Below are positions 41,374-44,716 of a DNA stretch of 44,716 nucleotides, one piece after another (the first letter of the stretch is position 1; each line of letters begins with the position of its first letter). Location: positions 1 to 44,716 of the forward strand of contig JACCVC010000041.1 of assembly GCA_013698305.1 (NCBI GenBank). The letters are read 5' to 3'. Source of the stretch: Chloroflexia bacterium. GTDB lineage: Bacteria > Chloroflexota > Chloroflexia > Thermomicrobiales > UBA6265. Position numbers and translations under genes: made by a program. Under the pieces are notes generated by a model. The model did not search any database. It worked only from the letters and a program-made list of their open reading frames with translations, and was not told the DNA's origin.

Positions 41374-43068
41374 TCAGCCCTCCAGCGACTCGAGTTCGGA
41401 TTCGACCAGCCCCACCAACTCGCCCATGCTATCGGCGTCGAAGATCAGTCGCGCTCCGGCGGCGTCGAACAGTTCCGGCAGCGGTCGGGAACCGCCCAGC
41501 GCCAGCGCGCTGCGGTATGCTTTCACCGCGCCGGAGTGATCCACCACGCTGTTGCGCCACACCTGCAACGCCCCCAACTGCGCGATCCCATACTCGATGT
41601 AATAGAACGGGTACAGGAACAGGTGGAGTTGCTTGTGCCAGCGAGCCGCTCGCTCGGCGTCGAGACCGCTCCAGTCCGCATGGGGGTCGAATGTTGCCCA
41701 CAGTTCCCGGAAATACGCGTCGCGGGCGTCCCGGTCGGCGGCGTCCGGGCTGGTGTACAGCCAATGCTGGAACGCATCGACCGTCGCGACCCACGGAAAT
41801 ATCTCGAGGATTCCTTCGAGGTGGTCAACGCGGGCGCGGCGATAGTCGTCCTCGTTGTAATAGCCGCCGGTTGAGACGTGGAGCGATGGCGCCGCCAGCA
41901 ACTCCATCGACATCGAGGCGACCTCGGCCATCTCGCTGCCGGGGTGGCGCTGGAACACGAAGGGCAGGTCGAACGCAGCGAAACCGTGGAAGGCGTGTCC
42001 CGCCTCATGGAGCAAGGTGCGGACGTCCCGCTCCACGCCGGACGCGTTCATGAAGATGAACGGACGCTTGCTGGCCGGGAAACTGGTGCAGAACCCTCCT
42101 GGACGCTTGCCCTGCCTGCTTTCGAGATCGAGTAGCTCCTCGTCGATCATGGTCTGAAACTGATCGCCGAACACCGGGTCGACCCTGCCGAAGATCCTCT
42201 GGGCAGTGCTGTTGAGCTGATTGACGGTATCGTACGGCGCGAGCGGCTCCCGTCCCTCGGGGTCGTGGCCCGTGTCCCATGGCCGCAACGAGTCGAAACC
42301 CATCTGCCGCTTGCGGCGCTCCATGCGGCGACCGACCGCCGGGACGAACGTCTGCGCGACGGCGTCGTGCCACGACCGGCAGTCGTCCGGCGTGTAGTCG
42401 TACCGGTGCTTGGACTGGAACGTGTACTCCATATAATTTTCGAAGCCGGCGTTGCGAGCGACCTTCTGGCGCCGTTCCAGTTGCCGATCGAAGATGTCGG
42501 CCAGGCCCTCGCGCTGCTCGATGTAGGGCGCGAACTGAAGCCGAAAGGCCCGTTCGCGGATGTCCCGGTCGGGATCGAGCAGGTACTTGGCCAGGCGCGG
42601 CAGGGGGATCTCCTTGCCGTCCCATTCGACCTGCATGCCGCCGGTGCGCTTGTTGTAGTCGGCGTTCAACTGCTGGAGTTCGCCTTCCAGCGGCATGTTT
42701 TCCTCGCGGAACAGGTCCTTGTCGGTCTGGAATCGTCGCAGCGTGGTCTGCATGTCATCGCGGGAGTAGCCGGTTTCCAGGAGGCGGTTCGCCAGCTTGA
42801 CCGTCTGCTCGTTGCGCAATGGGCCGATGTCCTTGCTGAATCGGAGAAACGTGGCTTCCTTGTCCGCGTCGGCGGTGTCACAGGAATACGCGACATTGGC
42901 GCGGCTGTGTGCCTCCATCAGCGCGGCTTCGAGCGCGGACCAGTCCTCCAGCCAGCTTTCGGTATCGTCGGGCGCAAGCGGGCGTTCGAGCAGTTCGGTG
43001 TACCAGGGAAGGATGTCGTCCCACGTCGCGTCGGCGAACGTGGCGGAGCTCGGAAGGGTCTGGGTCAT
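41374..43068 (-). CDS. M3 family oligoendopeptidase (zinc metallopeptidase)
   Basis: 564 residues from ATG 43068, with AGGAG seven bases upstream; an in-frame start seven codons earlier lies in that site. The zinc motif HEAGH (His354-Glu355...His358) is followed by HGFAAFDLPF, and a third ligand Glu lies in the later ASMSMELLAAP stretch. The N-terminal helical PepF-like domain (1-200) precedes the catalytic domain. These enzymes degrade short peptides in the cytoplasm. Length is normal for the family. Two Dpp-type importers in the window could supply peptides, but this is a guess. Confidence 0.93.
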   Translation of the reverse strand: MTQTLPSSATFADATWDDILPWYTELLERPLAPDDTESWLEDWSALEAALMEAHSRANVAYSCDTADADKEATFLRFSKDIGPLRNEQTVKLANRLLETGYSRDDMQTTLRRFQTDKDLFREENMPLEGELQQLNADYNKRTGGMQVEWDGKEIPLPRLAKYLLDPDRDIRERAFRLQFAPYIEQREGLADIFDRQLERRQKVARNAGFENYMEYTFQSKHRYDYTPDDCRSWHDAVAQTFVPAVGRRMERRKRQMGFDSLRPWDTGHDPEGREPLAPYDTVNQLNSTAQRIFGRVDPVFGDQFQTMIDEELLDLESRQGKRPGGFCTSFPASKRPFIFMNASGVERDVRTLLHEAGHAFHGFAAFDLPFVFQRHPGSEMAEVASMSMELLAAPSLHVSTGGYYNEDDYRRARVDHLEGILEIFPWVATVDAFQHWLYTSPDAADRDARDAYFRELWATFDPHADWSGLDAERAARWHKQLHLFLYPFYYIEYGIAQLGALQVWRNSVVDHSGAVKAYRSALALGGSRPLPELFDAAGARLIFDADSMGELVGLVESELESLEG

Positions 43069-43135
43069 GGAGAAACTCCTGGCTGACACCGATCGGGTGA
43101 TCGATGTGTCGCTGTTTTGCGTTGGACATGGTACG

Positions 43136-43675
43136 TCATTTTTGCGTCTCTGTATCCAGCGACAGCACCATCAGGTCCTCATCGACGAAGCGATCCGGCA
43201 GCCGTATCGAGCGTGGCTCATGCCCGTAGAGGGTGAACCCCAGATCGGAATAGGTGGCTTTCGCGCGAATGTTGTGACTCGCCACCGTGAGATGGAGTTG
43301 AACGACGCCATCGGAACGGCGGGCGTGCCCGATCGCGGCATGGAGCAGGCGGCGACCGACGCCGGCGCGGCGAAACTCGGTCGCCACGTACATGCCCCAG
43401 ATGTCCATCCGGTGCCGGGTCTTGGCGCCGGGGTGGCGGAGGACGCCGCAGCATCCGACCAGCTTGCCCCCGTCTGTGAACGCGCCGAAGATGCGGTTAT
43501 CGCCGGTGATGGCGGTGGTGACGAAGCGTTCGCGCGAGGATGCTTCACCTGCCTCCACCGTTTCATCGTGGTCGGACCCGAAGGCGTCGGGGTGCTCCCG
43601 CAACGCGGTGAGCCGCATCGCCCACCAGGCGTCCCAGTTGGATTCTTTGAGCGGTCGGATGGTGATGCTTCGCAT
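43136..43675 (-). CDS. GNAT family N-acetyltransferase
   Basis: 179-residue acyl-CoA transferase of the GNAT fold. The acetyl-CoA-binding motif A is seen as MYVATEFRRAGVGRRLLHAAIGHAR (about 95-119), with motif B near LHLTVASHNIRAKATYSDLGFTLYG. The N-terminal ITIRPLKESNWDAWWAMRLTALREHPDAFG stretch is common in this subfamily. The acceptor is unknown. It lies five bases after the methyltransferase stop, so the two are co-transcribed; no strong ribosome site is seen. Confidence 0.88.
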   Translation of the reverse strand: MRSITIRPLKESNWDAWWAMRLTALREHPDAFGSDHDETVEAGEASSRERFVTTAITGDNRIFGAFTDGGKLVGCCGVLRHPGAKTRHRMDIWGMYVATEFRRAGVGRRLLHAAIGHARRSDGVVQLHLTVASHNIRAKATYSDLGFTLYGHEPRSIRLPDRFVDEDLMVLSLDTETQK

Positions 43676-43680
43676 GGTGG

Positions 43681-44508
43681 TTACCAGTTCCTGAGAGATT
43701 GGCGGAAGCGAGCCGCCAGCACCAGCGGGATGGTGGGGAAGTGACGCCAGGAGTGTCGATGGTCGTCCTGGGCTTCGACCGGGAAGGCGGGTTCCATGAT
43801 GCCGTCCATCATCATCCCGTGGGCGAAGGCCAGGTTCAGGATGTCACTGAGCGGTCGATGGAAGTAGTAGTGCATCTCCGGCTGGCCCTCGACGCCGAGG
43901 CCCTTGCGAGGCGGAATGTCGAGATAGTTGGAGATGCGCAACGAGTGTCTCACCGCGGGAGGCGCGACCAGTTCGTCGAGCGCCGATTCGAACGCCGCCT
44001 CCGTGTGGTTGAAGCAGGGATGCATGATCGTGAAGACGAAGCGGCCTTCCGGCTTGAGCATCCGCGGCACCGCTTCGAACAGCGGATTGATATCGACGAT
44101 GTCCATGATCGACATGTTGCAGACGATGGCGTCGAACCGGTCACGACCGAGCGTAGCGAGCTGCTCGGGTTCGGCCGCGTCGACCACCTGGTATTCGATC
44201 GGGTGAGAGCGATTTCGACCCGGTTCCCGCCGTGCGGCAAGCTCGATCAGGGCTTCGGAGAAATCGCAGGCCACCACGTTGCAGCCGAGGTCGGCGAGAT
44301 GCCGGGCGTAGAGCCCGTTGCCGCAGGCGAGGTCGAGTACCGTTTCGCCCGGTCGGGGAGCGAGCAACCCTTCCACGGCGGGACGGATCAGCTGCAGGTG
44401 GAAGGCGTTGCCCTCGCCCATGTGGCTGTCCCAGTAGACCGAGTTGCGCTCCCAGATCTCCCGTGCCTGGCGGGCGAGAGTCGAGCTTTGGTGTTTCCCA
44501 TGGGTCAT
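43681..44508 (-). CDS. Class I SAM-dependent methyltransferase
   Basis: 275-residue Rossmann-fold methyltransferase. Motif I is VLDLACGNGLYARHLADLG (about 58-76), motif II is VVACDFSEALIELAARR, and the central acidic motif is FDAIVCNMSIMDI. The C-terminal half is substrate-specific and includes a long loop with aromatic residues (PEMHYYFHRPLSDIL). The opening resembles small-molecule methyltransferases of the UbiE-like group. No substrate is indicated. Its stop is five bases before the GNAT gene, giving a likely two-gene operon. Confidence 0.9.
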   Translation of the reverse strand: MTHGKHQSSTLARQAREIWERNSVYWDSHMGEGNAFHLQLIRPAVEGLLAPRPGETVLDLACGNGLYARHLADLGCNVVACDFSEALIELAARREPGRNRSHPIEYQVVDAAEPEQLATLGRDRFDAIVCNMSIMDIVDINPLFEAVPRMLKPEGRFVFTIMHPCFNHTEAAFESALDELVAPPAVRHSLRISNYLDIPPRKGLGVEGQPEMHYYFHRPLSDILNLAFAHGMMMDGIMEPAFPVEAQDDHRHSWRHFPTIPLVLAARFRQSLRNW

Positions 44509-44549
44509 GTCACGTGATTCCTGACATCCTTCGCGTTGGAATGGCGCCT

Positions 44550-44716
44550 CTAAAGGATACCCCCGCCCAGCGCGAGCCGGAACGCGCCGACCGCGAAGAT
44601 CAACACGCTGGCGATGAGACCGAGTCGCGCCAGGGCATCATCCGGCGCTGCCTGCATTCGCTGGTAGCTGAAGAGGGCGGCAAGCAGGGAAATCGGGAGA
44701 GTCGTAAGCCAATTGA
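44550..44716 (-). CDS. Membrane protein, C-terminal part (cut by window edge)
   Basis: On the minus strand an open frame enters from the right edge and ends at TAG (44552-44550), giving about 55 residues. It has two hydrophobic helices, LTTLPISLLAALFSY and LGLIASVLIFAVGAFRLAL, joined by a short loop with QRMQAAPDDALARL. The gene is too short here to name. It lies just upstream of the methyltransferase on the same strand (about 41 bases), so it may be part of that operon. Confidence 0.7.
   Translation of the reverse strand, partial: NWLTTLPISLLAALFSYQRMQAAPDDALARLGLIASVLIFAVGAFRLALGGGIL

Overview
The window is high-GC bacterial chromosome, densely coded, with operons on both strands. Several things point to a Chloroflexota bacterium of the Thermomicrobia/Sphaerobacter kind: a CruF/CruG-type carotenoid cluster, mreBC joined to murT-gatD, coxG-coxS-coxM genes, an F420-type luciferase-like oxidoreductase and two Dpp-type permease pairs. 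This placement is inference from gene content; no marker gene or rRNA is present.

Layout. 1-2089 (+): the end of a peptide/nickel-type ABC importer (two permeases) and a DapA-family lyase/aldolase. 2216-4214 (+): coxG, coxS and coxM, without the catalytic coxL. 4246-12299: a cell-envelope block, with an unknown gene (-), a class A PBP (+), and the minus-strand run mreB-mreC-murT-gatD-lrp. 12583-16107 (+): a serine hydrolase, an acid-sugar dehydratase, then an ECF sigma factor followed by a protein that joins a zinc-binding anti-sigma (ZAS) domain to a complete O6-methylguanine-DNA methyltransferase. 16169-22276 (-): a surface-glycan set (membrane glycosyltransferase, PLP trans-sulfuration enzyme, epimerase, GT2, DUF2064). 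22468-29026: carotenoid genes, with crtB and crtI on the plus strand flanking a minus-strand operon of hydrolase, glycosyltransferase, cruF and acyltransferase. 29111-32517 (-): NYN-domain protein, ROK kinase, F420-type oxidoreductase. 32585-36338 (-): a four-gene ABC-2 transporter operon. 36725-37495 (+): a LuxR-type regulator with a degenerate receiver. 37606-39931 (-): a second Dpp-type permease pair and a small downstream ORF. 40279 to the end: a Tat-exported M23 peptidase, an M3 oligopeptidase, a GNAT acetyltransferase, a methyltransferase and the end of a membrane protein.

The most interesting item is the sigma/anti-sigma-methyltransferase pair at 14717-16107. The second protein carries the full C-x25-H-x3-C-x2-C zinc signature of ZAS anti-sigma factors and, in the same chain, every catalytic landmark of Ogt/MGMT, including PCHRV. 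This suggests an alkylation-sensing switch built from a sigma/anti-sigma pair, a different route to the logic of E. coli Ada. I know of no characterised example, but could not search.

The second striking pattern is a family of intergenic hairpins. The stems differ from copy to copy while the 5-base loop is almost always ACAAG (or CTTGT read from the other strand), often bounded by GTAG and CTAC. These lie at gene ends, and several supply the neighbouring gene's stop codon.
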